From Streptomyces sp. Root431 (lineage in GTDB: Bacteria > Actinomycetota > Actinomycetes > Streptomycetales > Streptomycetaceae): a stretch of DNA of 64,000 nucleotides. The notes beneath the pieces were generated by a model. It worked only from the letters and a program-made list of their open reading frames with translations, was not told the origin of the DNA and ran no database searches. Each line of letters begins with the position of its first letter. Within the stretch, counting starts at the first letter, position 1. Made by a program: the position numbers and the translations under genes. Positions 1-8,285 of this stretch are shown here, one piece after another. Location: positions 238,956-302,955 of the forward strand of contig NZ_LMEI01000006.1 of the NCBI RefSeq assembly GCF_001426585.1, in the 5' to 3' direction.

Positions 1-81
1 ACCCGCCAGACCCGCCAGACCCGCCAGACCCGCCAGACCCGCCAGACCCGCCAGACCCGCCAGACCCGCCAGACCCGCCAG
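1..81. repeat. 9-bp tandem repeat, nine perfect copies, coding for Gly-Gly-Ser
   Basis: Nine perfect copies of ACCCGCCAG are followed by a partial tenth copy to about position 88; the array is cut by the window edge. On the minus strand it is in frame with the monooxygenase gene and encodes repeated Ser-Gly-Gly, so copy-number changes alter linker length without shifting the frame. Confidence 0.95.
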
Positions 82-1372
82 ACCCGCCCGCCGGAACCGC
101 CCCGTCCTTCTCGTCCGTGATCGCCGGAGAGGCGTACCGGTACGCGAAGTGCAGGTCGGGCGCGTCGAATTCCCTGAGCGGATCGGAGTCCGCGATCTCC
201 CGGCCCAGTGCGGCGCGGGCCCGTTCCCCCTCCTCCGTGTCGTCGCGCAGCGCGGCGGAGAGCCGGCGGTCGACGGTCCGCCGGAGGTTGCGGTGGCTCT
301 CCTCCAGGCTGTTGACGGCGACGGGCCGCCGTTCGCTCTCGTACGTGTCGAGCAGCCCGGCCCCCGCCCAGCCCGCAAGCTCCGCCGCCAGCTTCCATCC
401 CAGGTCGGCCGCGTCGCCCACGCCCGTCGCGAGACCGAACCCGCCCGAGGGCGACAGCGTGTGCGCCGCGTCCCCGGCGAGGAAGACCCGGCCGTCGCGG
501 TACCGCGAGGCCACCCGGTGGGTCAGGTGCCAGGTGGTGTCCGACAGCACCTCGACCGGCACGTCGAGCACAAGCGCCCGCCGTACCACCCGCTCGGCGT
601 CGGCGGGCCCGGCCGGACACGTCAGCCGGTACAGCTCCCGGCCGTCCATCGCCCGCAGCGGATAGCGCAGCCCGCCGGGCTCCGTGACGAAATGGACCAG
701 CGCCGCGCGCGGCCCGAGCAGGGCGCCGAGCCCGGGGCACCGGAAGAGGATGTTGCGCAGGGTGCGGGTCCGGTGCCGCTCGGGCGCGTCGATCCCGCAG
801 GCCTTGCGCACGGGAGAGGAGGCCCCGTCGCAGCCCACCACGTACCGGGCGTGCACCGTCGTCCGTACCCCCTCCCCGTCCACGAGCGCCGCGCCGACCC
901 GGTCCGGCTTCCGGTCGAGCTCGACCAGGCGGGTGCCGAGCCGGACCGGTCCCAACGGCCGGACTCCCAGGCGCTCGGTGAGCAGGGGCGCCAGCCAGTG
1001 CTGCGGGCAGATCGCCTCGGGCTCCGGCGTGTACGCGGGCGGGGGCCGGTCACCGGCCGTGCCGAGCCGCAGCCGGTGCAGCTCGTAGGCGCCGACGGCC
1101 GTCACCCACGCGACGTCCAGGGTGTGGTCCGCCGGCCAGCCCGCGCCGCGGATCGCGTCGGCGACGCCCCAGCGCCGGAACGCCTCCATGGCGCGCGGGC
1201 CGACGGTGGAGACCTTCGGGTGCGCGACCCGGCCGTCCCCGGCCTCCACCAGGACGAAGTCCACGCCCCGGTGGGTGAGATCGAGGGCGAGCGCGAGCCC
1301 CACGGGCCCGCCGCCCACGATCAGCACCTCGGTCTCCTCGGTCCTCCGACGGGTCCTGCCGTTGTCCGACAC
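1..1372 (-). CDS. FAD-dependent aromatic monooxygenase (partial, C-terminus beyond window)
   Basis: Class A flavin monooxygenase, predicted to hydroxylate or oxidatively rearrange an aromatic intermediate using FAD and NAD(P)H. Visible: the N-terminal dinucleotide-binding motif GGGPVG at residues 20-25, a DG motif (GCDGASS, about residue 180), and the FAD-ribityl motif GDAAHTLSP near residue 300. From about residue 428 the frame enters a Gly-Gly-Ser repeat and leaves the window, so the expected C-terminal thioredoxin-like domain is not seen. The GTG start at 1372 lies four bases after the stop of the dimer synthase, with GGAGGAG eight bases upstream inside that gene, so it is the fourth gene of the same operon. 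By context it is a tailoring oxygenase of the bis-indole pathway (inference); VioC/VioD and ClaX-type enzymes are the comparison. Confidence 0.85.
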   Translation of the reverse strand, partial: MSDNGRTRRRTEETEVLIVGGGPVGLALALDLTHRGVDFVLVEAGDGRVAHPKVSTVGPRAMEAFRRWGVADAIRGAGWPADHTLDVAWVTAVGAYELHRLRLGTAGDRPPPAYTPEPEAICPQHWLAPLLTERLGVRPLGPVRLGTRLVELDRKPDRVGAALVDGEGVRTTVHARYVVGCDGASSPVRKACGIDAPERHRTRTLRNILFRCPGLGALLGPRAALVHFVTEPGGLRYPLRAMDGRELYRLTCPAGPADAERVVRRALVLDVPVEVLSDTTWHLTHRVASRYRDGRVFLAGDAAHTLSPSGGFGLATGVGDAADLGWKLAAELAGWAGAGLLDTYESERRPVAVNSLEESHRNLRRTVDRRLSAALRDDTEEGERARAALGREIADSDPLREFDAPDLHFAYRYASPAITDEKDGAVPAGGSGGSGGSGGSGGSGGSGGSGGSGGSGG

Positions 1373-1376
1373 GGTC

Positions 1377-4300
1377 TCAGCTCCTCCCCTCGTGTGCGAA
1401 GCGCTCCGCGTACCAGGTCATCAGCTCCGGCACGCGCTCCGGCACCCCCTCGCACTCCCGGGCCATGGCCGCGAGATGCCGGAAGCGCATCGCGAACCCG
1501 CGCCGGGCCACGTCGGGGCGCGCGATGTACGCGGGCGGCTCCTCCAGCTCGAAGGACGGCCCCGCCGTCCGCCCCCGCCACCCCGACTCCAGCGGCATCA
1601 CCTGCTCGGCGAGCGGGCGCATCATCCCCGTCATCACGTCGATGGCGGCGTTCATCAGCTTCGAGCGGCGCAGGCTCGCGTCCGGGCTCTCCCCGAAGTG
1701 CTGCACGATCAGCTGGAGCATCATGAAGTAGCAGCGGTTGAAGAGCCGCATCACCTGCCGGGCGTGCGGATCGCTGACCGCCGCCCGCCCGGGGTGCCCG
1801 GGGGCGAGCGTCGGATTGCGCAGGCTCGGGTACGCCGGGTGCCACGGCGCCCCCTCCCCGTGCGGCCCGTCGGCGCGCTCTGTCATGAGCAGCTCGGCGA
1901 GGCGGACGAACGTCTCGTGGTGCGACTCGGAGCCGGCCTTCTCCGTGTCGAGGACGCCGCCCTCGCCCTGCTCCGTCACGAAGTCGACGGCGAAGAGCGC
2001 GCTCGACAGGTCGTCCACCTCCAACTGGTAGTCCGGATGCACGGCGTTGACCGCCCCGCCGATGAAGAGGTGGTGCTCGCCCCCGCCGCGCCCGCGGTCG
2101 ACCGGGAAGAGGTCGGGGACCCGGATCAGGCCCTCCCGGATGCCCGCGTACAGCTCGCTCGGCGAGCCGAACGGGCCCGGCCCGTCCGTGCGCCCGGTGC
2201 CGCCCGCGAGCCGCTCGGGCCGCTCGATGGCGATGAACCGCTGGAGGCTGCCCAGGTGCAGCGGTTCGAGCGCGAAGTCCAGCGGCAGCGGCAGCCTGCC
2301 CGGGGTGCCGAAGTCGATCTCCGGGGCGTGGAACGGCTCGCCCATCGCCATCAGGATGTTGTTGACGACCAGGAAGTGCATCATCTCCTCCCGGGCCACG
2401 TCGAAGAGGCTGTCTCTGACGCCCTTGGCCAGGGTCTCCCCGCCGTCCCCGCAGGCCAGCCGCAGCTGGCGCGGAGTCCACACCCCGCTGCGGACGTACT
2501 CGAAACCGGTGCCGTGCGTCGGCACCGAGTACCCCGCGTACAGGTACTGGAGCGAGGTGGCGAGCTCGACCGTGACGGCCTGCCAGAGCGCCGACCGCAG
2601 CTGGGCCCGTGTGGTGATCTGCGGATACGAGCGGACCGGTGAGGGCACGGCGGCCGGGGGTACGGCCGCCGCCGCGCTCTGCGCGCGCAGGTACTTCAGG
2701 AGCAGCCGCGCCTTGGGCAGGGACAGGTCACGGGTCGGCGGCATGTAGTACGTCCGGTCCTTGTTCGCCGGATCGCACATCTGCCAGATGAGCTTCGCGT
2801 ACGTCTCCACCTTGCAGCGGTCCGCCAGGCTGAACACCTCGTCGCGCATGAACGGGAACAGCTGCTCGTAGTACGCGAACACCTCGCGGTGCAGCAGCTC
2901 GAAGGTGACGTCCTGCTGGAGCACCGCGTCCAGCTGCCAGTCGTCGGGCAGGACGCGGACGGCGGCGGAGCCCGCCCAGGGCCAGAAGCCGAGTGCGTCG
3001 TCGTGGTCGTAGCAGGCCTCAGCGGAGCCCGGGGCGGCCGGATCGTGGGGCGGCAGCTCCTCGGGACCCGCCGCGAGCAGCAGCCGTGCCGTGCCGGCCC
3101 GCGCCCCGGAGACGGTGAACCAGCCGCGCCCGTGCGCGTCCGTGGCCAGTCCGCACCAGGACGATCCCGCCCCGCCGGGCCCTTCCTCGGCGAGCGGCTT
3201 CTCCCCGGCCGTCCTGCCGGCCCGCAGCCGGACGATCTCGACGTCCCCGCAGCGGGCCGCCGCATCCGAGGCCACCGGATCCAAGGGGAGGGCCCGGGGG
3301 TTGGCGAACTGCCGGACGACGACCCCGTCGAGCGCGGCCGGAACACCCCGCAGGAAGGTCCGCACGGGCACCTCGACCGCGTGCTCCTCACCGCGCTCGG
3401 GGTCCGGATGCTCCAGGATCAGGCAGGCCTCGTCGGTGAGGACGACGGCCTCGCGCTCCCGCAGCAACACCGCGCGCCCGTCCCCGCCGTCCGCCGCCGG
3501 GCGCACCAGCACCAGCCCTTCCTCCGCGGCACGCCGGACCCCCTCCGCCGACCCGGCCGGCACGGTCACCACCGCGCCTCCCTCCGCCGCTCCGGCCGGC
3601 AGCACGGCGACCGGCAGGTCCGAGCGGGCGGTCCGCAGCTCCAGGGCGGGTCCCCCGTCCCGTACCGCCGCACCGGTGGCGTCGAGGCGGTGCGCGAAGG
3701 GCCAGTTGAACGCCACCGAGTCCGGGGAGACCCTCACGGTGCACGGCCCCGGCGTCCCGTCGGCGTGGGATTCCCTCCCGTGCGGGACGAGCAACCGCCC
3801 CGCCGGATGCGTGCGCGGCTCGTCCGGCCGCCACGGCGCGACGGTGCCCCGCAGCCGCCACACCCCGGGCGCGTCCACCGGCTCCCGTACGCCCTCCGGG
3901 GGCGCGGCCGGCCGCTCCAGTACGAACTGGACGACGATCCCGCCGCCCTCGCACTCCTCCACGGCCGCCCGCAGGGCGCGGACGGCGGGGGAGTCCGCCG
4001 CCCCGGCCGGCCAGTCGAGCCCCTCACCGGCACCGATCGCGAACTGGTGCAGCGTGCGGCGCACCGGCGTGAAACCGTGCCAACGGGGCGGCATGAAACC
4101 GCCCACGTCCCCGACGCACAGATAGCCCGCGTCGTGCGAGCGACCCTCGCGCCCGAAGGCGAACCGGCCGCCCATCAGGGTCGTCGTCCACGCGGAGGCG
4201 GGATCGACGTCGAAGACCCGGGCCCGGTTCACCGTCGTGCCGAGATACGGGTTGTAGTGCCCCCACAGGTCCACGGCCCGCCCGACGACCGGATCGGCCG

Positions 4301-4595
4301 TCTCGACGGCGCCGTCCGCCCGCTCCACCCCGGTCACCCGGGCGTCCAGGACGAGATGGCCGTTCCCGGAGAAGTGCCCGCCGCGCGCGCCGTGCTCCGC
4401 CAGGTGCTCGTGGAAGGCCTCGGCGGGCCCGTCCTCCCCGAACGGGCCCACGGCCGACGGACGTTCGGAACCACCGCCCGCACCCCGCAGGGCCGTGTTG
4501 CGCGCGAGGTCCACCAGGCCGCCGTTCGGCCCCGTGGGCAGCCGCGTCACGGCCGTACCGCCGAAGTGCAGACGGGGCAGGTCGAACACGCTCAT
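1377..4595 (-). CDS. RebD/VioB/StaD-like chromopyrrolate / iminophenyl-pyruvate dimer synthase
   Basis: Large enzyme (1072 aa; VioB and RebD are about 1000) that couples two indole-3-pyruvate imine molecules made by the partner oxidase. The N-terminus MSVFDLPRLHFGG matches the family opening, and an ADRCK-ETYAKLIWQMCDP block is typical of VioB/RebD. A ferritin-like domain (about residues 655-900) holds VTVELATSLQYLYAGY and EEMMHFLVVNN with carboxylate/His metal ligands, followed by EHHLF and the segment RRSKLMNAAIDVMTGMMRPL. The ATG at 4595 overlaps the upstream oxidase stop as ATGA and has GGAGG five bases before it, so the two are translationally coupled. In violacein biosynthesis the product goes to VioE, in indolocarbazoles to the P450 StaP/RebP; neither is visible here, so the end product is open. 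Confidence 0.93.
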   Translation of the reverse strand: MSVFDLPRLHFGGTAVTRLPTGPNGGLVDLARNTALRGAGGGSERPSAVGPFGEDGPAEAFHEHLAEHGARGGHFSGNGHLVLDARVTGVERADGAVETADPVVGRAVDLWGHYNPYLGTTVNRARVFDVDPASAWTTTLMGGRFAFGREGRSHDAGYLCVGDVGGFMPPRWHGFTPVRRTLHQFAIGAGEGLDWPAGAADSPAVRALRAAVEECEGGGIVVQFVLERPAAPPEGVREPVDAPGVWRLRGTVAPWRPDEPRTHPAGRLLVPHGRESHADGTPGPCTVRVSPDSVAFNWPFAHRLDATGAAVRDGGPALELRTARSDLPVAVLPAGAAEGGAVVTVPAGSAEGVRRAAEEGLVLVRPAADGGDGRAVLLREREAVVLTDEACLILEHPDPERGEEHAVEVPVRTFLRGVPAALDGVVVRQFANPRALPLDPVASDAAARCGDVEIVRLRAGRTAGEKPLAEEGPGGAGSSWCGLATDAHGRGWFTVSGARAGTARLLLAAGPEELPPHDPAAPGSAEACYDHDDALGFWPWAGSAAVRVLPDDWQLDAVLQQDVTFELLHREVFAYYEQLFPFMRDEVFSLADRCKVETYAKLIWQMCDPANKDRTYYMPPTRDLSLPKARLLLKYLRAQSAAAAVPPAAVPSPVRSYPQITTRAQLRSALWQAVTVELATSLQYLYAGYSVPTHGTGFEYVRSGVWTPRQLRLACGDGGETLAKGVRDSLFDVAREEMMHFLVVNNILMAMGEPFHAPEIDFGTPGRLPLPLDFALEPLHLGSLQRFIAIERPERLAGGTGRTDGPGPFGSPSELYAGIREGLIRVPDLFPVDRGRGGGEHHLFIGGAVNAVHPDYQLEVDDLSSALFAVDFVTEQGEGGVLDTEKAGSESHHETFVRLAELLMTERADGPHGEGAPWHPAYPSLRNPTLAPGHPGRAAVSDPHARQVMRLFNRCYFMMLQLIVQHFGESPDASLRRSKLMNAAIDVMTGMMRPLAEQVMPLESGWRGRTAGPSFELEEPPAYIARPDVARRGFAMRFRHLAAMARECEGVPERVPELMTWYAERFAHEGRS

Positions 4596-6169
4596 GCCGC
4601 CTCCAGTCCGGCCCGCGGGGCCACGCCCCGGCCCGGCGCGTGCCGGGCGATGAGGTCCACGGCCTCCAGGGCCGACTCGACCGCCCCCTCGATCCACGCG
4701 GGCTCGGTCGCGCAGTGCTCCCCGGCGAAGAACATCCGGCGCTGCGGCCGCACGGCCCGCCGCCGCTGCTCCTCGCACGCGGCGGCGTCCTGGCCCCACC
4801 GGATGGTGCAGCCGCCCTCCGTCCACGGATGCTCGCCCCACGCGAGGCTGGCGACGCCCCGCACCATCCCGCGCCGCAGCAGCTGCGGATGCATCCGGCC
4901 CAGCTCCTCGACGACCGTCCGGTGCCGCAGCGGGGGAGGCATCCGGCCGAGGTGGTCGGCGTCCTCGCCGATCGTGTAACTGGCGAGCAGGGCCGCGCCC
5001 TGGGCCGGATCGGTGGACCCGCCGGTCCCGGCCCCGTCGGCCGCCGCCGGCGGATAGTACGTCTGCCGGATGCGGCCCCCGCTGAAGGAGGCGCCGCCCC
5101 GGATCCCCTCGCGCTCCCAGAACGGCTCGCGGCAGTGCACCGCCACCTTGGTCGCCGGGCAGTAGTCCACCTCCCGCACGACCGCGAGCTTGTCCTCGTC
5201 GAAACCGGTCAGGGTGAGCCCCCGCAGGACGGAGAACGGCACGGTGCACAGCACGTAGTCGCAGCGCCGCACGGCCGCGCCCGGCCCGCCCCCGATCCGT
5301 ACGAGGACGTGGTCGGCGGCCACCTCGAAGCCCGACACCCGCTGCCCGAGCCAGATGGGACCGCGCACGCGCGCGGCGAGCCGCTGCACGAGCTGGTCCA
5401 TGCCGCAGGCGAGCCGCACCAGTTCGGGACTGGTCTCAGTGAGGATGTCGTCGAGGAAACCGTTCAGGCGCGTCCCGCAGCCGGCCCGGATCCCCGGGTG
5501 CGCGGCGAAGAGACCGTGCACGTCGATCCGGTCCTTGGCGTGGCCGAGGAGGTGCGGGGACAAGTCGACGTCCTCGACGAGGTCGAGGAGGTTGCGGGCG
5601 AGGTCGGCGCGGAGCCCCGCCCGCAGCCCCGGCGGGGCGACCGCGTCGACCACGGCCGCGAGCCACGCGCCGAACACCACGGTCTCCTCGCGGTAGTCGG
5701 CGCCGGGCAGCGAGGCGCGGACGTCGGCGATCAGCGCGCGGGGCGCGTCCCGCAGCCGGACGTGGCCGGTGCTGGTCGCCAGGTAGGCGTTCTCCTCGGA
5801 CAGCAGGGTGGTGAACGGGCGGACCTGGTCGGCGAGGCCGAGGTGCTCGACGTACCGCATCGTGCGGTGGTGCGCGGTCGGGATGCGCATCGCGCCGAGC
5901 TCCACGAAAGGGGCGCCCTCGGACGCGCCGAACCGGTGGGTGTGGACGCGGCCCCCCAGCCTGCGGCTGCCCTCGATGACCTCGACGCGGAACCCGAGCC
6001 GCTCCAGCTCGTACGCGGCGACCAGACCCGCCATCCCCGCGCCCACGACACTGACCGTGCTGTTGGCGCGGGTGCGGCGGCGGGCGCGGGGCAGGAGCTG
6101 CTGTACGTGACCGGGCCGCGTGACGGCGGCGGGCTGCGTCACGGTCTGCGTGACGGTTGAGGTCTGCAT
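4592..6169 (-). CDS. RebO/VioA/StaO-like FAD-dependent L-tryptophan oxidase
   Basis: Flavin amine oxidase expected to convert L-tryptophan (or a halo-tryptophan) to indole-3-pyruvate imine and hydrogen peroxide, the first committed step of bis-indole pathways. The protein has 525 residues. The FAD-binding VVGAGMAGLVAAYEL lies at about 41-55, GGRVHTH at 72-78, the substrate-side GAMRIP motif at 92-97, and the C-terminal FAD motif FFAGEH...AWIEGAVESALEA near 470-500. The N-terminal 30 residues are Thr/Gln/Arg-rich and not part of the fold. A GGGGGAG ribosome site lies about nine bases upstream of the ATG. Its stop overlaps the start of the dimer synthase by four bases, the classical oxidase-synthase pairing. 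No halogenase gene is in the window. Confidence 0.93.
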   Translation of the reverse strand: MQTSTVTQTVTQPAAVTRPGHVQQLLPRARRRTRANSTVSVVGAGMAGLVAAYELERLGFRVEVIEGSRRLGGRVHTHRFGASEGAPFVELGAMRIPTAHHRTMRYVEHLGLADQVRPFTTLLSEENAYLATSTGHVRLRDAPRALIADVRASLPGADYREETVVFGAWLAAVVDAVAPPGLRAGLRADLARNLLDLVEDVDLSPHLLGHAKDRIDVHGLFAAHPGIRAGCGTRLNGFLDDILTETSPELVRLACGMDQLVQRLAARVRGPIWLGQRVSGFEVAADHVLVRIGGGPGAAVRRCDYVLCTVPFSVLRGLTLTGFDEDKLAVVREVDYCPATKVAVHCREPFWEREGIRGGASFSGGRIRQTYYPPAAADGAGTGGSTDPAQGAALLASYTIGEDADHLGRMPPPLRHRTVVEELGRMHPQLLRRGMVRGVASLAWGEHPWTEGGCTIRWGQDAAACEEQRRRAVRPQRRMFFAGEHCATEPAWIEGAVESALEAVDLIARHAPGRGVAPRAGLEAA

Positions 6170-6188
6170 GACGGTCCGACTCCCCCTC

Positions 6189-6228
6189 GAATCAGCGAAT
6201 CAGCGAATCAGCGAATCAACGAATCAGT
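6189..6228. repeat. 8-bp tandem repeat, five copies, between two biosynthetic genes
   Basis: Five units of GAATCAGC (the last two differ at one or two bases) fill the short gap between the end of the RebC-like gene and the ribosome site of the oxidase gene. The last unit contains the RebC-like stop codon. A period of eight is not a codon multiple, in keeping with a non-coding spacer. Function unknown. Confidence 0.9.
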
Positions 6229-7966
6229 GCGTGCGGTGCGGGTGGTGCTCCTCGGACCGCCGGACGGGCATCCGGGCCTCGGCGGCGAGCGCCACGAGGT
6301 AGGAGCGGAGCAGAGCGGGACGGTCCAGCGGAGCGACCAGGCCGACGTATCCGTCGGGCCGGACGAGCCGCAGGTCGTCGGGGTGACCGAGCCGCCGGGC
6401 CTCGGCGCCGTCCCAGGGCGTCACCGGGAGGACGCGGACCGGGGCCGGGAACCCGTCGCAGGTCTCCCGCAGGGCGTCGAGCACGCCGGCGTCGGCCCGT
6501 TCGGCGTGCAGGACGAGCGTCCACCGCTCGTACCCGAGCAGCGTGTGCAGCCGGACTGCCGCGACGCTCGCGACGGACTGGACGGCGGTCCCGGTGCCGC
6601 ACTCGGCGGAGCCGGTGGCGAGGGCGACGTCCGGCATCCGGTCTCCCGCGCGCGGACCGCCGGGGCGACCGTGGCGGCCGGGCCGGTGCCGGGACAGCGC
6701 GCCGTCCCGGTGGTTCCGGCTCAGGTCGCTCAGCCGCAGGTCCAGCCGGCGCTGGATGCCGCGCCGGGCGAGGGCCGCGGGCACGGTCGCCGTGAACACC
6801 CGGTAGCCGAGCGGCGGGAGAGGCAGCTCCATGAAGTTGAACCGCATCTCGCGGATGTACCGCACCGCGAGCAGCCGCTGCTCGTCGCTGTACGTGTCGA
6901 GGAGCTCCTCGCCGGCCTGCCCGTGGTGCACGGCGGCCAGCTTCCAGGCGAGGTTGTGGGCGCCGAGGACGCCGACGTTCATTCCGTGGCCGCCGACCGG
7001 CGCCCAGGCGTGCGCCGCGTCCCCGGCGAGCAGCCCGCGCCCCGAGCGGAGCCGGGCGGCGACCCGGTCGCTGAAGCGGGCGCGGTTGAGCCAGAGGTGC
7101 TCGGTGGCCTCCAGGCGCAGTCCGGGCATCCCGGCGGTCTCCGCGACCAGGTCCCGGAGCTCGCCGATGGTGGGTGCGGTGGTGAGGGTGGGATCGGGGT
7201 CGTCGCGGAAGCAGAAGAAACGGAAGCCCCCGCCGGGCAGCGGGAAGACGAGCAGGGAGCGGTGCGGGGCCAGGAAGATGTGGCCCCGGCCCGGCTCCTC
7301 GCCCAGCTGCCAGGTCGGTTGGGCGTTGCCCTGGACGACCTGGAGGCCCGTGCGGCGGCGCCCCTCGAAGGGGATGCCCAGCCGGTCCCTGACGACGCTG
7401 GCGGTGCCCTCGCAGCCGACGATCCACGGAGCGACCGCGGACTCCACCGTGCCGTCCTCGTGCCGCAGGGTGAACTCGGCCCGGTCGTCGTGCACCTTGA
7501 CGTCCGTCAGCTCCGTGTTCCACTCGACCCGGGTGCCGAGCCGGGCCAGTTCCTCGGAGAGGAGGCGCTCGATGTCGTGCTGTTCGATGTTGAGGGGCCG
7601 GGCGTGGGCCGACCGCGCCCAGCCGGTGGTGAGTTCGCCGAGGGCCCGGTCGCGGGCGTGGATGGTCACCACCTCCAGCTCCACCCCGTGACGCCGGAGC
7701 GTCTCGCCGACCCCCAGGGAGTCGAGCGCCTCCCGGGCCCGCGCCCACAGCACCAGGGCCCGGGCCTCGCGCTTGGTCGCGGGCGCCTTGTCGACGATCC
7801 GGACGCGGAGCCCGAGCCGGCGCAGGCCGATGGCGAGGGTGAGGCCGACCGGCCCCGCCCCGACCACGCACACGTCCACGTCGCCGGCCGAGCCCTTGGC
7901 ACCGTCCCCGCCGGCGTCTCCGTCCCTGCCTGTGTCCAACCGGGCCACCCCCCGCTCCTCGCTCAC
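6224..7966 (-). CDS. RebC/StaC-like FAD-dependent monooxygenase
   Basis: 580-residue class A flavoprotein monooxygenase, first gene of the bis-indole operon. After a Gly/Asp-rich leader of about 30 residues come GAGPVG (36-41), GCEGTAS near 190 (EG where DG is usual), and GDAAHAWAPVGGHGMNVG near 317. An Arg/Gly/His-rich stretch (about 400-430) is followed by a C-terminal thioredoxin-like region (RLHTLLGYERWTLVLHAE), as in RebC and aklavinone hydroxylases. RebC/StaC act with the P450 on chromopyrrolate-derived intermediates; here the substrate is inferred only from context. The GTG start has a weak GGGAAAG site upstream. The nearest downstream gene begins after a five-copy 8-bp repeat. Equally possible is a hydroxylase for a violacein- or cladoniamide-like product. 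Confidence 0.88.
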   Translation of the reverse strand: MSEERGVARLDTGRDGDAGGDGAKGSAGDVDVCVVGAGPVGLTLAIGLRRLGLRVRIVDKAPATKREARALVLWARAREALDSLGVGETLRRHGVELEVVTIHARDRALGELTTGWARSAHARPLNIEQHDIERLLSEELARLGTRVEWNTELTDVKVHDDRAEFTLRHEDGTVESAVAPWIVGCEGTASVVRDRLGIPFEGRRRTGLQVVQGNAQPTWQLGEEPGRGHIFLAPHRSLLVFPLPGGGFRFFCFRDDPDPTLTTAPTIGELRDLVAETAGMPGLRLEATEHLWLNRARFSDRVAARLRSGRGLLAGDAAHAWAPVGGHGMNVGVLGAHNLAWKLAAVHHGQAGEELLDTYSDEQRLLAVRYIREMRFNFMELPLPPLGYRVFTATVPAALARRGIQRRLDLRLSDLSRNHRDGALSRHRPGRHGRPGGPRAGDRMPDVALATGSAECGTGTAVQSVASVAAVRLHTLLGYERWTLVLHAERADAGVLDALRETCDGFPAPVRVLPVTPWDGAEARRLGHPDDLRLVRPDGYVGLVAPLDRPALLRSYLVALAAEARMPVRRSEEHHPHRTH

Positions 7967-8285
7967 CTTTCCCGGTGTTCAGCGTGCTTGCGGAAGATCA
8001 CCTTCAACAGGGCGTGTACGGGGGCGCGGGGATCACTGCGACCTGGGGGTATTACTACCTGTGCATCATCTGGTCCGTTTGAGTGACGAGCGGTGGAATT
8101 CGGCCGCCCGCACCGCTCCGGAGCCGTGGCCCGCCCGTGGCGGGCCTCCGCTCCCTGGCCTGATCAGGACCCTTCGACGCGGGTTCGTCCTCCCCGAGTT
8201 GACAGAAGTACGCCTCGACGAACGGGAACCGGAAGGTGGGGGTGGCCCTCCCGGGAAGAGGCGCGTGGCCAGTTCTGGACAGGCG
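7967..8285. other. Intergenic region upstream of the bis-indole operon
   Basis: 319 bases with no convincing gene. It should hold the minus-strand promoter of the biosynthetic operon, but no clear -35/-10 pair was found. It holds one good hairpin (8128-8146). A plus-strand TTGACA at 8199 has no fitting -10 box or downstream plus-strand gene. Confidence 0.7.
8128..8146 (-). terminator. Hairpin terminator after the MocR gene
   Basis: Perfect 8-bp stem GGCCCGCC / GGCGGGCC with a three-base loop CGT, about 140 bases downstream of the MocR stop. Without a U tract, as is common in Streptomyces. It would isolate the biosynthetic operon from MocR read-through. Confidence 0.55.

Noticed and set aside
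1..81. CRISPR-like repeat array
   Set aside because: Units are 9 bp and contiguous without spacers; it is a coding minisatellite.
149..1726. Long plus-strand open frame over the monooxygenase gene
   Set aside because: It is antisense to clear FAD-binding motifs on the minus strand; such frames arise from high GC and codon bias.
8199..8230. Plus-strand TTGACA as a promoter
   Set aside because: No acceptable -10 box at 16-19 bases and no plus-strand gene downstream before 9897.
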